DNA of 64,000 bases from Apodospora peruviana (taxonomy: Eukaryota > Ascomycota > Sordariomycetes > Sordariales > Lasiosphaeriaceae): positions 340,001 through 404,000 of the forward strand of contig JAUEDM010000003.1 in NCBI GenBank assembly GCA_033439685.1, read 5' to 3'. Positions 63,670-64,000 of the stretch are shown here, one piece after another. The translations under genes were made by a program, and so were the position numbers. A model generated the notes under the pieces. It did no database searches and was not told where the DNA came from. It saw only the letters and a program-made list of their open reading frames with translations. How positions within the stretch are numbered: the first letter of the stretch is position 1; every line of letters begins with the position of its first letter.

Positions 63670-64000
63670 TTTGTCTGTCTAGGCGATTGTGGTGATGGTG
63701 TGCTGGTTGAGTTGGGTGAGCAGCGCAGATGCGAATGAGGGGCTGCTCGTGGGTGAAGGCGGGGTATTCGAGAGACTCGAGAATGGATGGCGGGGTGCTT
63801 TGAGGCGCTTTTAAGTTCCGTGGAAGATGACAATGCGAAGGACGATAATCAAAGGAGACGGAGTCTTCTTTATTGGAGGTGTTTCAAAGGAGACTGAGTC
63901 TTCTTTATTGGAGATGTTTCAAAGGAGAATACTGGGCAAGGTAGTAGAAGAAAGGGCTTCGAGGAAGAAGCGGGAAGGTATTCCGTAGCGGACAGATGGG
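63670..64000. other. right edge with tandem repeat
   Basis: This is the promoter flank of the PP28 gene. It contains the 35-bp tandem repeat listed separately and TACGGAATA on the minus strand at 63987-63979. No gene could be supported before the window ends. Confidence 0.5.
63850..63928. repeat. 35-bp tandem repeat, 2.2 copies
   Basis: Units at 63850-63884 and 63885-63919 differ at only two positions (GACG/GACT and GGAGG/GGAGA), followed by a partial third copy CAAAGGAGA. The unit begins CAAAGGAGA and contains GTCTTCTTTATTGGA. Confidence 0.9.

Noticed and set aside
1..64000. 5S rRNA genes, CRISPR arrays, complete transposons and telomere repeats
   Set aside because: I looked for 5S internal-box sequence, regularly spaced repeats, transposase-like proteins, long terminal repeats and TTAGGG runs by eye and saw none. 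A profile search could still find degraded copies.

Overview
The window is nuclear DNA of a filamentous ascomycete. Coding regions are GC-rich. The spliceosomal introns I could place are short (48-97 nt), mostly GTAAG/GTATG...CTAAC...YAG. The gene set (phosphoketolase, HPC2 with an HRD domain, a short RBA50-type RPAP1, an ELYS-like nucleoporin factor, RasGAP GapA) fits Pezizomycotina, most probably Sordariomycetes. The class is inferred from protein content and intron style, not from a database search.

Layout. 0.6-0.76 kb: a decayed tRNA-like gene. 1.3-2.3 kb (-): ELYS-like protein, divergent from SMC4 (+, 2.8-7.3 kb). 8.4-9.7 kb (-): RPAP1/RBA50. 12.3-14.4 kb (+): HPC2 of the HIR histone chaperone, behind a very long leader or intergenic stretch. 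15.8-15.9 kb (-): a tRNA-Lys(CTT) gene whose D-loop holds a 57-bp insert that looks exactly like a fungal spliceosomal intron. 16.3-18.8 kb (-): phosphoketolase. 22.2-25.0 kb (-): RasGAP. 29.4-31.6 kb (+): an MFS exporter isolated in about 4 kb of gene-free DNA on each side. 35.5-36.8 kb (+): a conserved fungal protein with RNA-polymerase-II-CTD-like repeats. 38.5-40.7 kb (-): NOP9. 41.5-42.3 kb (-): AMMECR1 protein. 44.9-45.2 kb (+): a tiny two-exon secreted protein with a Kex2 site. 47.2-48.2 kb (+): a four-TM protein. 48.6-49.4 kb (-): an HNH protein read in two frames, divergent from a haloacid-dehalogenase-type hydrolase (+, 49.5-50.3 kb). 50.9-52.6 kb (+): a membrane alpha/beta-hydrolase-like protein. 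53.2-55.4 kb (-): a GGA adaptor (VHS-GAT-GAE), divergent from TSR3 (+, 56.0-57.3 kb). 57.7-60.9 kb (-): mitochondrial IF2, divergent from a conserved membrane protein (+, 61.4-62.5 kb). 62.7-63.7 kb (-): PP28/PDAP1-type phosphoprotein.

The genes are mostly housekeeping (chromosome condensation, chromatin assembly, ribosome biogenesis, mitochondrial translation, Golgi sorting) and do not form a cluster with one function. There is no secondary-metabolite cluster, intact transposon or CRISPR. The most unusual object is the interrupted tRNA-Lys gene. The intergenic islands also carry recurrent short words (TACGGAATA, AGGTACCTTA, CTAAGGTAG) and very long homopolymers (G24, A24).
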